Shown here one piece after another: positions 1 to 10,401 of a stretch of DNA of 64,000 nucleotides. Origin of the DNA: Nymphaea colorata (Eukaryota > Streptophyta > Magnoliopsida > Nymphaeales > Nymphaeaceae); the NCBI RefSeq assembly GCF_008831285.2, contig NW_022204507.1, positions 434,001 through 498,000 on the forward strand, given 5' to 3'. A program made the position numbers and the translations under genes. The number at the start of each line of letters is the position of its first letter. The first letter of the stretch is position 1. The notes under the pieces were generated by a model, which worked only from the letters and a program-made list of their open reading frames with translations, was not told the origin of the DNA and did not search any database.

Positions 1-598
1 TGCCTGGATCTCGATTGTCAAGCTCGTCGCCCGTTCTTCAGCTGCACAGGAAACTTCCAGTGACAGGGGTCCACTCAAAAAATCATAACTTTTCAACCGT
101 AATCCAAAAAATTGGAAATTTTAACTGGAGATACCTGAGAAGTAGACGCTTCCAACAAGCCTAAACTCGACCAATTCCCACGACAGAGATGACAGCGCCA
201 GCCACCAGACTCCAGCATAGTTTCTGGTCTTTCAGAAGCTGTAATACACTAGCTGCTGAATATGTAATTTGACCTTTGCTGCACCAAATGAGCTCCGTTT
301 CTCATGAAATTTGGAGAGAATGTGTTCGAAATATTTACCAACAGGTGGCTAGGGAGCCCACTCACAGATCACCAGAAACTTGCCTGATTTACTTGTTTGA
401 TTGGTCTGAACTGTTCTCACTTTTCTTCAGACGGCTGCTATTCTAACACAACCTGCTATGAAATCCGAGTGTATACTTCCTAAACTCAACTAAAATCTGA
501 CATAACCTGCTGCCAAACTGAAAAATCCTCTGCTACAATCTGAAAACCCAACTGAAATCTACCACTGGCTGCCGCAAGTTCGCTCTAATACCAACTGG
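1..598 (-). mobile_element. LTR retrotransposon, 5' internal/leader region
   Basis: On the minus strand this stretch follows a primer-binding site and a long LTR, so it would be the untranslated leader and start of the internal region of a retrotransposon that continues past the left window edge. I see no open frame of useful length and no gag or pol motif. The assignment depends on the primer-binding site at 582-593 and the LTR-like ends at 599 and 6857. What is seen: the PBS match. What is inferred: that this is internal sequence. Confidence 0.45.
582..593 (-). other. Primer-binding site for initiator tRNA-Met
   Basis: On the minus strand the sequence is TGGTATTAGAGC. It differs from the usual plant PBS TGGTATCAGAGC by one C-to-T change, the expected product of cytosine methylation and deamination. 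It starts a few bases after the LTR end at 596-599. The tRNA 3' end would prime minus-strand DNA synthesis here. Confidence 0.55.
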
Positions 599-1803
599 TG
601 GGAACCTAGACCTGGCTAGCAATTTCTACACCCGAGAATAGATCCCAAGTCCAGAATCAACTCGCGGGAGCCTAAAGTCCAAACTTAAGCAAATTATATT
701 TACAAATTATATCCCCACTGGACAGCAACCCCGACTTAATAGTACCCTGGGTAAAAGATACAAGTGTGTTTTCCCAGACCCACGGTTTAAATCCTACTAC
801 AACACTAAGGGGTTCAAGGCTTATACAAACGTGAGCGATACAAATTTAACTCTCACAACTCACTCAACATTCATTCACAAACCATTCATACAATCCCTAG
901 AACAGCCAAACCATGCCCTTTCCCTTTGGTGGTCTAGCTACCCGCAGCCGTGTCCTTGGCAAGGTGCCTTGGAGAGACTACCGACAGTAGCAATTGGCTA
1001 GAGGCTGGTTTAGAAAACAATTACACCCGTAACCCCAATCTATAGGATCTTGACAAGTTACCTAGCCGATGAGAGATCAACTTAAACAGCAATAGATCTG
1101 AGAGAAAACCAGTGGCAAAGCCACTCTCAGATATATGAGCAAGGAGGTGGAACGAAGGCTAGGCCCGCCTGGCCTAGGACGGCTTGTGGACTGGTGGAAG
1201 CTGGCCGAGAGAGACGAAGTGTCCCGGCAATGGAAGAGGACGGCACTGGGGCAGCCTGCTACACTTGATGAATGGAGTGTGGTTGCTGCAGGCCTCGGAC
1301 GACCAAGAGAGACAGCAATGTGATGGAGTAGTGCCCGGATGGAGGCAGGGGCTTGGCCCGCCTGGTTGAGGTCACTTTGGTGCTTATGACTATGTTCAGT
1401 GGAAGGGTGCAGCAATGGAGGCTGCAAGAAGAGGTTGTCTGATGAAGTGGAGGTGGTGAACTGAGATGCACACGACCAATCCTTGGAGAGGGAACTAAAT
1501 TAGTTAGACTCCAAGGGGAAAAGCCGAGCTCGGAACACGGAGGTGAGCTTGGTATAGGTTTAGGTAGGCTCGGTTTAGATGAAGCGGGTTAGGTCTGGTT
1601 GGATGTGGTTCGGTTGTGGAGTGGGCTTGGTCTAGACGTGAGATGGAGGTTAATTGCTAAGAGGATCAGTTATGACTTAGAGATAGGTGAAGGGTTGTGC
1701 GAGAGAGGGTGGAGAGTTACACGAGAGAAGATGGCACTAATGATTAGGATCAGTTAGGCTAAGGTGTTTAAGTCAAGAGACATGCTAGGGGAGTGGTTCA
1801 CTA

Positions 1804-1811
1804 ATGATGGG
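1804..1811. repeat. Target site duplication, left copy (hAT)
   Basis: ATGATGGG lies directly before the element end TAGGGACG. The same 8 bases follow the right end at 5422-5429. Eight bases is the diagnostic duplication length for hAT transposons. Confidence 0.85.
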
Positions 1812-1829
1812 TAGGGACGTCAACGGATC

Positions 1830-2195
1830 GGATTCGGATCGGATATACCTTTTACCATATCCGAATTTTCGAATATTCATATATTCTGATTCGGATTAGA
1901 ATTCGAATTTGGATGAAATTTTTTATACCATATCCGAATCCAAATCCAAATTTTAATATCTGAATCCTATCCGAATCCGATTTTTAAGTTATACCTGAAT
2001 CCGATCCGAATATCATTTTTAAGTTATATCCGAATCCGAATTTTAGTTATACTTGAATCCGATCCAAATCCGAATTTTAATGTCCGAATCCATTCCGAAT
2101 CTGATTTTTAAGTTATACCATAATCTGATCCGAATTCAACTTTTGAGTTATATCCGAATCCGATCCAAATCTAATCCGAATCCACAATCCTCTGG
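1830..2195. repeat. Subterminal repeat array, left end of hAT element
   Basis: There are more than ten degenerate copies of an ATCCGAATCCGAT-type unit, separated by short T-rich spacers such as TTTTTAAGTTATA. Some spacers recur (AAGTTATACC, AAGTTATATCC), so units probably multiplied by slippage. In hAT elements such arrays bind the transposase. Confidence 0.75.
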
Positions 2196-2223
2196 TGTCA
2201 ATTTTGCCATATAGGAGTTGCAA

Positions 2224-3120
2224 TTACTGCATATAAAGATATGTTAAATCTGAACCAAGGCAACGATAGACCAGTACTTTAAAAAAAAAATCACTAGTGG
2301 TTATATCTTTATTTGGCATTATGTGGAAGAATTTTATGGCATCATCTATAACTGCACACTTGGAGTACATCGATAGAACTGAATTTGCTGTGGTTATATC
2401 TGATTCAAAACCCACCTTGACAGAGTAACCATGAACCTGTTGCCCTCTGTCAACATCTGTTAGACCTGCACAAGCTCGAAGAGCACTGGTAATGAAAGCA
2501 CATTCTTACGCAGTAAAAGTGTATGCTCTTGCCCTGTCGAAGAGCTGAAGCTTCACCAAAAACAGGCAAAACTGAAACCAAAGTTGAAGAGTTTGGCTTA
2601 AGGTCTGCCTGTTGCATTTCCAGAACCAAACAGATCACATCATCATGTAGCCCATGAAGAGCACAACCTGCAGCCATGGAGTTCCAAGCAACCACATCCC
2701 TCTGCGACATCTTCTCAAACACTTGGTATGCACTGTCCAAGCAACCACATTTGCTAAACATATCAATCAGTGCAGTTGCAACAAATACGTGAGACTCCAG
2801 TCCACTCTCACAGCATCATCATGAATCTTCCTCCCATCTTCTAAAGCCGATAAACAAGAACATGCCTTCAGAACAAAAGGAAACGTGAATTTATTTGGAC
2901 TAACTCCATTGTAAATCACTCTCCTATACAAAATCAATGCTTGATCAAATGGTCCAGTCCATGCATACAATGGGACATATTTCATTGTGTTCATGACGTT
3001 GGCATTCTTTTGTTCTACAGCCCTCACAAACCGGTTGTCTTCACTCAAGGCTCTCCAGCCATTTTCGTTGTTTAGGGAAAGAGAAAACGGCAAAATACAT
3101 TCAAGTGGGATGGGGACCAT
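2224..3120 (-). pseudogene. PLS-class pentatricopeptide repeat (PPR) protein fragment
   Basis: Reading down the minus strand from 3120, the frame contains NKFTFPFVLKACSCLSALE and GRKIHDDAV, then after a frameshift MFSKCGCLDSAYQVFEKM and RDVVAWNSM, then LKPNSSTLVSVLP, and finally a degraded MYSKCAVIDDAIKFFHIMP. These are successive PPR motifs of the PLS class, the family that processes and edits organellar RNA. One base is missing near 2793 (after DDAVRV), and further shifts and stops separate the segments at about 2450 and 2415. About 300 residues of what is usually a 500-900 residue protein remain, with no C-terminal E or DYW domain. The whole fragment lies inside the hAT element, so it was probably captured. 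It is not a working gene. Confidence 0.82.
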
Positions 3121-3417
3121 TCGCTAAATCCCACGCTTGGGAAAACTGCGGTCTGTAATTAAAATCACAAAAGAGAAGGGAAAAAAAATCGAGGAAAATG
3201 AGTCCGATAGGATGGGGACCAGACGAACCATGAGAATCCCACTCGCGCTGAGTGTAGATGCCGTTCCCTCAGACGGCAACTCAACATGGGGAGAAGCCAC
3301 GGCACTTCATCTGGCGTTCATTTGTAATCAAATGAAACCAAAGTGCATCACAAACATCTCGATTAGAAGAAAGAATGCCACAAGCAAACACATCAAAACC
3401 AAAGGCAAGAAAAAGCT

Positions 3418-3645
3418 TCAGGAGAGCAACATTACCTTAGTGAGTTGGCGATGATGACGGCGAGCGCTTTCAGGACAAAATCTTCGAATCTTGCATGTGA
3501 GAGAGAGGGAGAAGAAAAGAGGGGAAGAATGGCAAGGGTTATTCTTCCAATCTTCGGTGCAGGGAAGGAACTTGTTTCCTTTTTTTGTTTTTCTGTTAGG
3601 CCGTAGGGAAGAAGAAACGACACCAATATCTTCAATAACGTTCAT
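3418..3645 (-). other. Possible captured 5' exon of the PPR gene
   Basis: Upstream of the PPR fragment on the same strand is a more GC-balanced stretch. It contains a plausible splice donor at about 3437 (AAG|GTAATG on the minus strand) and an open frame of 75 codons. The position fits a 5' UTR or leader exon captured with the PPR gene. The peptide matches nothing I know, and the call is inference from position and the donor-like site. Confidence 0.3.
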
Positions 3646-3659
3646 TTAACAGCCAATAA

Positions 3660-5015
3660 AAATGATTGCTTTTACAAGCAAACAAAATGGGCGGGAAGCT
3701 TTATTTTCATTTTAAATTAGGTCAACTTAAATTGAACTTAAAGAAAAAACTATGGTAACCTAAAAATAGTTGAAAATTGTAATTATAATTTTATTATTAT
3801 TATTATTTTTAAACATGTATATATTATTATTACAATTTAGTTATTCATGTATATAACATACTTGAATAATTGTATTCCATACAAAAATTTCAGAATAACA
3901 TATATAATGTAAGTAATTTAATAATATGACATTCTAACTGGACTCGGGTGTGAGTCGGAGCCGCACCCATGACCGGTGCACACCCGACTTGATGCGACAC
4001 GGGTGCGACATTAAAATAAAAGAGTTAGGGTGAACTCACTGCTAAAAAAAATTTTAAAAATTATGTTTTGGCTTCACTTAAAATTTTAAAACTATAGTTT
4101 GACTCTAGCAACAAAACAACTAGTAAGTATATCGTATATAAAAAAACTATTATTTGATGATGATCACTTATTGAGAATTATTAAATTAGGTGACCCATAT
4201 TATTTCTCATTAAAAAAAATCTTATTTAATTATTTTTTCTCATGTCATTGAGTTAATTAAAATATTTTGTGTTACATCCGTAAAAAGAGTGTTCAATGAT
4301 ATATCAGATAATTTATTAAATCGAACAATTTGTTATTTTGCTACTAGTTAAAGTTTTTGTTTTCAAATTTATGAATTATGTGTTATATATCAAATACCTA
4401 AGACTTTTGGATAATAATTTATTTGATAAATAAATTTTTTTATGAGTTTAGCAGTTTTTTTATATTAAATATATTTATTTGAGATTATGCATAGTGAACA
4501 AGCTTTCAACCAAAATTAATATCATAATGCGTTTAAGACTTTCTATTTATTATAAAACATATTTTCTTTTAAGTTAGTTTTAAAAAAAGTATATTTTTTG
4601 CTATCAACTTTTTTTTCATAGGTGACATACATGCCAATAGTTTTTCCTGCCACCTTTACTTTTTTAAATATATAATATAGCTATTCTTGAAACCAATTTG
4701 ACATAACAGTCCATTAAAATTTATACCTTTATAGTTCAAGACTTCTTTCATATTAAATATATCTATTTGTGATTAATTTTCATATTTTTAAAAATATTAA
4801 TTTTATTAAAATTTCCTGATAGAAGTTTTTTATTATTATTTTTAATTAAATAAATACATTATTTAAGATATCATGTTTAGTTGATGCCTTAGCTATACCT
4901 TCATATACAGTTTATATTCTTTTTATATCATAACATTAAGTTGGTGCGCTTGGTTAGACCTTTTGCCTAACCATTCGTAGGTCTCTACTTCAAAACGTTG
5001 GGACACCAACTCAAT
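3660..5015. other. AT-rich interior of hAT element, no gene seen
   Basis: Long AT-rich sequence without a convincing frame. A short GC-richer patch at 3950-4015 with CGGGTGTGAGTC and a near-inverted CACCCGACTT may be a small relic of another transposon end. Nothing else is recognisable. Confidence 0.5.
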
Positions 5016-5019
5016 CTTA

Positions 5020-5410
5020 GATTCGGATTCGGATGTCAGCACTTGCGTTTCGGATTTGGATATCAACTCACGGTTCAGATTCAAATATCAACTGTAATTT
5101 GTGTTCGGATATCAACTCAGCAACTCATGGTTCAGATTCGGATATCAAGCTGTAATTCGGATTTGGATATACTTGTTAGGATGGTTAAGTATCTGATCGG
5201 ATATTTACTTAAAACTGAATCCGAATCCGTATCCGATCGGATAAGATGGTTAAATATCCGATCGGATGTTTACTTAAATCCGAATCCGTATCCGTATCCG
5301 ATCGGATGTTACTTCTTAAATCCGAATCCGATCCGATTTCTCAATCGGATGTCAAATTGCTAACCATATCCGATTTTTTGCAAGCAATATCCAATCTGAA
5401 TCCGATCCGT
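5020..5410. repeat. Subterminal repeat array, right end of hAT element
   Basis: Repeated GATTCGGATATCAACT units and then AAATCCGAATCCGTATCCGA units fill the last 400 bases of the element. They are the counterpart, in inverted orientation, of the array at 1830-2195. A tandem unit of about 45 bp (AAATATCCGATCGGATG...TCCGAATCCGTATCC) recurs three times between 5190 and 5320. Confidence 0.75.
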
Positions 5411-5421
5411 TGACATTCCTA

Positions 5422-5429
5422 ATGATGGG
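5422..5429. repeat. Target site duplication, right copy (hAT)
   Basis: ATGATGGG directly follows the element end ATTCCTA and is identical to the copy at 1804-1811. Confidence 0.85.
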
Positions 5430-6857
5430 TGAAGGCTAGTAATGATGAGAAGGAGGAGTTAGCATTAGGTGGAGGTTGATTAAGGCTTGCGTGAAGTGGA
5501 ATGGGTCGGTTATGAGTGGTGAAGAGGCTAAGAGGTTTGAGAAGGGTCTCCCTAGCAAAGGAAATTGAATACATACCTTAACTCTTCAATGATAGCTGAT
5601 GATGATGCGAGTGGAGGTGAACGGCTGAAGAGACACTCGGTGGAGGGATTTGTAACTCTCGTCTTTTAAGACGGGGAGCTCAAGTGGAGCCTGCGACGTG
5701 TAACGGTTGCATCCTGTGCCCTCTCCTTAACCCGATTTAGTGCCCTCTTGATGGGAATACCCTTGCCAATTAATTCAAACTCGAGTAATGAATCAAACTT
5801 ACCATGGGCAAATCGGGAATCCACTGAAACGATCGGGCTGGACCGAAAACTGATCGGAAAAGTAACAGCAATTGGTTACTCCGGCAGTAGCACACAGATT
5901 TCCGACTGAGAGTGAGTTCTTCGCTATGGCTGGTCGGATTTGCCTGAAACTTGGTGGGAATGTTGCTAAGATCTAGGAGATTATGCTGGGGTGAACGAGA
6001 GAGTGAAATTCGCCCTTGGTTGCTTCAGATTTCGCCTGCAACTTTCGCCAAGCCGAGCGAGCGATGTGGTTGATTAAGGGTCGGCTATTGGGGAAAATCC
6101 ATCTCCTTTCTAGACAGCAATTCCCAAATTGTTGTGGAGTGACTTGCTGCTGCCAAGGACAGAATAATAACTAGGGCCGATCTTAACCTGTCTTAAGCTC
6201 TGCACGAGGTGGATGGAACCGGGAGTCCCTTAATCTCTAGCAGCCGGAGCCGTTGCTTGATTACTAGTCGACTAGGGCCACGAGTTGATTTCCATCAAGC
6301 CTTCCCGATATAGTTTTCCAGCCTCTAACTTCTTCCGGGGATGAAGAAGTTGTACCCTGAGAAGATGGTGATTCGGTCGGGGAATTTGTGCGTAGGATGA
6401 AGACGCTCTAAGAGCATTTCCGGTGGCCTCAAAGGTCGTCTCCAAACCTGTTTTGCTTCAACCAGAGCCGCGGGTTGGAGCCTTGGGATTCCAGTCACCG
6501 GCAGTAAGACGATGAGAGGAAGAGAGAGGCAAGAGCCAATTCACATGAAAAACTCAACTTCTAATTCTTGATTTCATACTGAAAAAAGACTTACAAAAGA
6601 GTTTATGTACTTGAAATAAAACCGGTTCTAAGATGTGAACCGAGACACTTGCTGAAATAAAGGACTCGACTATAAGCAAATGCATGAAAAGGAAATCGAG
6701 ACAAGATGTCTTGGAAGTTCAGTGAGTTTGGCTTCTCTCTCGCGGGTTCAGCCATATAACCTGCCTAAGTTTGGCCTTAGGCTTGCGATGCATGGACCGT
6801 GTCAGGACTAGACTCAGGGTTCAAACTCGCTATAACCGGATCTAGGTCTAGTTCCCA

Positions 6858-7629
6858 CCTGCTCAGCCTTGAAGTCTTCAGCCCCGTGCCTCCGCTCTGG
6901 TGATGATGCTCCGCCTACACCGCCCACTGCATCAACTTCAAGTTCTGTGTTAGCCTCCTTTACCCATCTACGCTTTCCATTATGCTGGCCGCAAACCTGG
7001 CCGAAGGCGCTCAGCTCTCTTTGCCTTGCTTGGCTGTGCTGGCCCTGGTTCTTGGCCTCCCTGTCAGAAGGTCTGCATCATTGCACTTGCCACAATTTGT
7101 GGCCTAGAGGTGTAACACCTAGAACATGAGACTCAAACCTAGATTTTTTGAGTGTAAACCACCATGCTACGTGGTTAAATTACGCCCCTTGAAGCATTTA
7201 TTGCACAGTCGAATGCTGGTGAAAGCTATGTGGCACCACCACAAGTGTGACAAAAGGTTGTGCACTTTAATTTCATATGTTCTTTGAAGGTTGTCCAAAC
7301 GCCTTCCCCTGTGTTTGAATGGCAAGAGTATGTCTAAGACAAAAGGTCCGAGTCACGCCTTCTTCTCCATCATTCAAACATATAGCTTGACATACTTAAC
7401 TGATTGGGCCCTCTAAATGAATAATTTTCTAAGAGGACTGGAGAATTCAAATGGAGTATGGGAAACAAGCAGTGACACGTTCAAAATCATGCTGGTTAAG
7501 AGAAACAAATAATTTTCTCTGGATCAGGATTCACCTGTATTGATCATTCTGATTATTATGTCATCGAGCTTTGCCCCCAGCTCACTGAACACAACTTGCA
7601 AGAAGTCTCATGAACATGTCGCACGAGGT
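6858..7629. other. Sequence flanking the LTR, no gene recognised
   Basis: Bases 6863-7130 are GC-richer than their surroundings and open on both strands (86 codons on plus, rich in Pro, Ser and Trp), but nothing matches a known family. On the minus strand a short TNCGKCN patch could be a gag zinc-knuckle relic, but it is too degraded to call. From 7130 to 7629 the sequence is AT-rich and unremarkable. Confidence 0.3.
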
Positions 7630-8432
7630 CTAAGAACTGGATGAGGGAAAACCGATAGGATTATGGGATATTCTGCCAAACATGAAATAGTGCATCAGGT
7701 TATCTTCAGTTACAGATTCCGGAAATCCCCTTAGGACCAAGGAAAATAATTTACTGGAGAATGTGTCTGCCTCTTTTGTTGTGAGCATGGTAGCAAATCC
7801 TCTTAGGCAGTGCTTATACACATGAATTAATGACACCCGCGCACTGCCCTCACTGTAAAATAAAATCATAGATTAAGTGATTCCTTTCTCAAGTTAATGA
7901 ACCAATTACAAGCGACTTTCTTGCCATGGAATAACGGATGACAATAACTTCAAGTGGTTTGCTTCCTCATAATTTTCTCCTTCAACTTCATTGCTTCTAC
8001 TCAACGTACTTCCCATCTATACAACATGTGCGTAACTAGGAGATACACCCAATAAGGTAAAGGTTGGATACCAAAATGTCTACAATTTCTTTGGAAAAGA
8101 AAAATAGAACGTAGGAAAAAAGCATTCTAATTCTCAGTAAACTTTTAAATTCGTGGAAAAACTGGACTCAAAATTCATTTGGTTTTTGAAATTCTCAATT
8201 ACGCCCAACAATTCTATGAAATCTAATTCGATGGTCTTTTATCACAAGAACTTTATCAATATAGTTCTCGTTATTAACAGATAGTAACAACTAAGAAGAG
8301 GTCAATAAATTTTCACTACTACTCATGGAGTATCATATCAAGTATACCTACCTTTGGCGCTTTACTTCAAGCCCCATGGAGAAGGACAGAAGAAGAGATC
8401 AGGAAGAAGAGGAGCAGCCTAGTTTCTTCCAT
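7630..8432 (-). pseudogene. Subtilisin-like protease (SBT), 5' end, three exons, broken
   Basis: Exon 1 (8352-8432) starts at ATG 8432 with a signal peptide (MEETRLLLFFLISSSVLLHG), then needs a one-base shift to read AEVKRQ, and ends at a good donor (CAAAG|GTAGGT). Exon 2 (7925-8035) reads SYAHVV, a TAG stop, then MGS...EVEGENYEEANHLKLLSSVIP. The stop stands where subtilases have Tyr in the VVYMG motif. Its donor is GC rather than GT (ATG|GCAAGA). Exon 3 (from 7852) follows a TTTTACAG acceptor and reads SARVSLIHVYKHCLRGFATM and LTTKEAD, the core of the I9 prodomain that folds and inhibits plant subtilases. Similarity fades near 7700, and no catalytic Asp, His or Ser region is present. The reading across introns is consistent throughout, so this is a decayed genomic copy, not a retrocopy. 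Confidence 0.8.
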
Positions 8433-9640
8433 GGGCGACGTCGAGATTAATGGTGTCCTTCCTCCTCTGGAGGCCTTATTCGTAGCTGTGATCATGTCGA
8501 AAAAGTCCAAAACGAATTTGTGTGAGCTGTATGGAATAGAACCTTGCTGTGGCCAAGTTAGAAAATGTGACTTATTGATGCTTTAGTCCTAGGGAGCTTT
8601 TCTTTTTCTTTACTTTATTTCTTTATTTTTTTCGTCGTTTTATTTTTCAGGAGGATTAAGATAGTGGGCAGATATATTATTCCAACAAAGCATGCCTTGT
8701 CTTCCTTTTCTTCCCCATATATATGAAAGACTTACTTGACATTATGCCATGATCTTCAACCGGCTTGAACCATTGTGTTGCACACACACACACACACATA
8801 GGACCTAGACTGGTTGAGACTGAAATAATCAGGTTTAGTTTAGTTGGGATATCAAATCAGGTTGTTACTGTTGTTGTTTTCACAGATATTGACCCATTAG
8901 GCAATAGATAGCTAAGAGAATAAAATGAATAGGAATGTGTTTGATAAGAGGAACATTGTGTGCTTGTAAAATGTATTTCAAAACCTTTACATTATTATTT
9001 CAAAACACAATGATAAGAGACATGTATTTTGAAAACGTAACCCAACAATACACAAAATATTATTCTTATCAAATGCTCACTGCAATAATCTTGTAATGGT
9101 AACGAGGAGGAAATGTTGCAACAAGATAATAAACGAATGTATTTTTTTTACTTAATTGATTGTGGCCGATCCGAGACCAATGGCGTATGAGATTACCGCA
9201 TGAGAAGAGAAAAAAAAAGTGGAACTCCTCTAAGGCCGACTTCCCCACTTTTTCATTTTACCATCGCCGCATGAATTCTATTAGTGATGAGCCATTGTAC
9301 TTCAAGACCTTCAAGTTGATGGATGATGAGTCAACATGAAGGCATGTGTTCCTTACAAGACATTCAGAGAGAGTTATTTAACCTAAAGTGGAAGAAAAAA
9401 TAACAAAAGGAAGAAAAAAAAGAAGTTTGGGCTTCATGCATCCAACTGTTTGATGCCTCTGAAGTTGCCACAAAAACCAACGAAAGCATCTTCCATTGGG
9501 GAAAATTGAATTTAATCAAAAGATTATTCACATTGAGCAGCAACTCTTTCTTTTGTTTAGGACAAGCATCATGTTTTTCCAATTTAAAGAAGAAGAGGGA
9601 AAAAACAATCAAACCAGTTTCTACTGTATTGAAAGAAGAG
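8433..9640. other. Upstream of subtilase relic, non-coding; (CA)9 at 8781-8798
   Basis: This would be the promoter side of the minus-strand subtilase relic. A T-rich stretch at 8595-8650 and a (CA)9 microsatellite are the only distinct features. Bases 9160-9320 are slightly GC-richer but give no recognisable frame. ORFs at 9364-9738 overlap on both strands and look like chance. Confidence 0.4.
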
Positions 9641-9643
9641 ACT

Positions 9644-9990
9644 TTAAGTGCAGCTTCCTGAAATCAGGGTGGGAAGAGGAGATGTGGGTGACAAGCAAGT
9701 ACAAATATTCATCGGCGATGAAGAAGACTGAAATCTAGACCTTTTCCTTCTTTTGGCTTTGCCCTGCTCCTTTGGTGCCGTCACGTGCTTGAAGCCTTCC
9801 TTCTCCCTTTCAAATCTATGATTTTTTCTCATGATGTTGTCTTTGCAAGGCACGGCCATGGTGGTTGGCTTCTTTCTAGAGGCCCCCATTAAATTTAACA
9901 GGTCTAGTCCTCCCATGGTTCTTCATTGCATGTAGAAAGTGGTTGATTCCCATTTTCAGAATGTTGAAAGCAAGAACACCTTGTTTGTGC
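9644..9990 (-). other. Unassigned exon-like segment
   Basis: The minus strand has a clean acceptor-like sequence (TATGTCTTTCAG) at about 9998-9987, followed by an open frame reading NMHKQGVLAFNILKMGINHF. A second frame from 9916 (MGGLDLLNLMGASRKKP) runs 90 codons and is rich in Lys and Arg (KAKRRKRSRFQSSSS). I do not recognise either. It lies between the subtilase and beta-galactosidase relics, both also minus-strand. It may be part of another decayed gene, or chance. Confidence 0.25.
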
Positions 9991-10401
9991 ATGTTCTGAA
10001 AGACATAAGGATAAACATGGTCATTTAACACCGCATTTTAAAAAATTCTGGTAAATAAACTGAATGAGGTTTTCAAACTTTTTAGAACAGCTTTATAAGT
10101 ATAAAGAAAACAATATAAGGTAATGAAAAAGGTGTGAAGTTTTAGAATGAATTGGATTTTAGAAAAATAGAATAGCGCAAAATAACATTGCTATTGAATA
10201 TTATAGTACAACAATTACTGCCTTGTTCATAATAGAGAAAAATAGCATTTTTTTCCTCAAAATAAGAAACCACATCTTCTATTTCAGGAAAATCTTACAT
10301 GCAACGACATTTTATATTTTACTAAATGACAAGACAGTGGCCCCTGTGGCTCAACTTTCTAACTCTTCCACTGATTTGCATATGAGAGAAAAAAGACAAA
10401 C

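Larger units (their letters stand above)
1812..5421. mobile_element. hAT-type DNA transposon carrying a PPR gene fragment
   Basis: The left end reads TAGGGACGTCAACGGATCGG. The right end, reverse-complemented, reads TAGGAATGTCAACGGATCGG. Over 31 bases the ends differ at only four places, all transitions. Perfect 8-bp duplications (ATGATGGG) flank the 3610-bp element. Both ends carry dense subterminal repeats of a TATCCGAATCCGAT-like unit in opposite orientation, as is usual for hAT transposase binding. I see no transposase or BED/hATC domain, so it is non-autonomous. Its interior holds a minus-strand PPR gene fragment (2224-3120) and probably that gene's upstream exon (about 3418-3645), then AT-rich filler. 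The element sits inside an LTR, so it is younger than that LTR. Confidence 0.88.
599..6857 (-). mobile_element. Long LTR, interrupted by a nested hAT element
   Basis: The plus-strand left end reads TGGGAACCTAGACC and the right end reads GGTCTAGTTCCCA, an imperfect terminal inverted repeat with the TG...CA ends typical of LTRs. On the minus strand the LTR is followed within 2-5 bases by the tRNA-Met primer-binding site, so it would be a 5' LTR. Removing the hAT insertion and one target copy (3618 bp) leaves about 2.64 kb, long but within the range of plant LTRs. No coding potential is visible; ORFs near 1.1-1.5 kb overlap on both strands and match nothing. The second LTR would lie outside the window. 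The alternative, chance inverted ends, is not excluded. Confidence 0.5.

Noticed and set aside
1077-1471. Overlapping ORFs on both strands near the left end
   Set aside because: They lie in the LTR, overlap in several frames and have no recognisable motif.
6869-7129. Pro- and Trp-rich 86-codon plus-strand ORF as a gene
   Set aside because: No family match, no splice or codon support, and it is equally open on the other strand. It may be a gag relic, but that is not supportable.
9501-9738. Plus-strand 80-codon ORF
   Set aside because: Lys- and Glu-rich chance frame overlapping equally open minus-strand frames.
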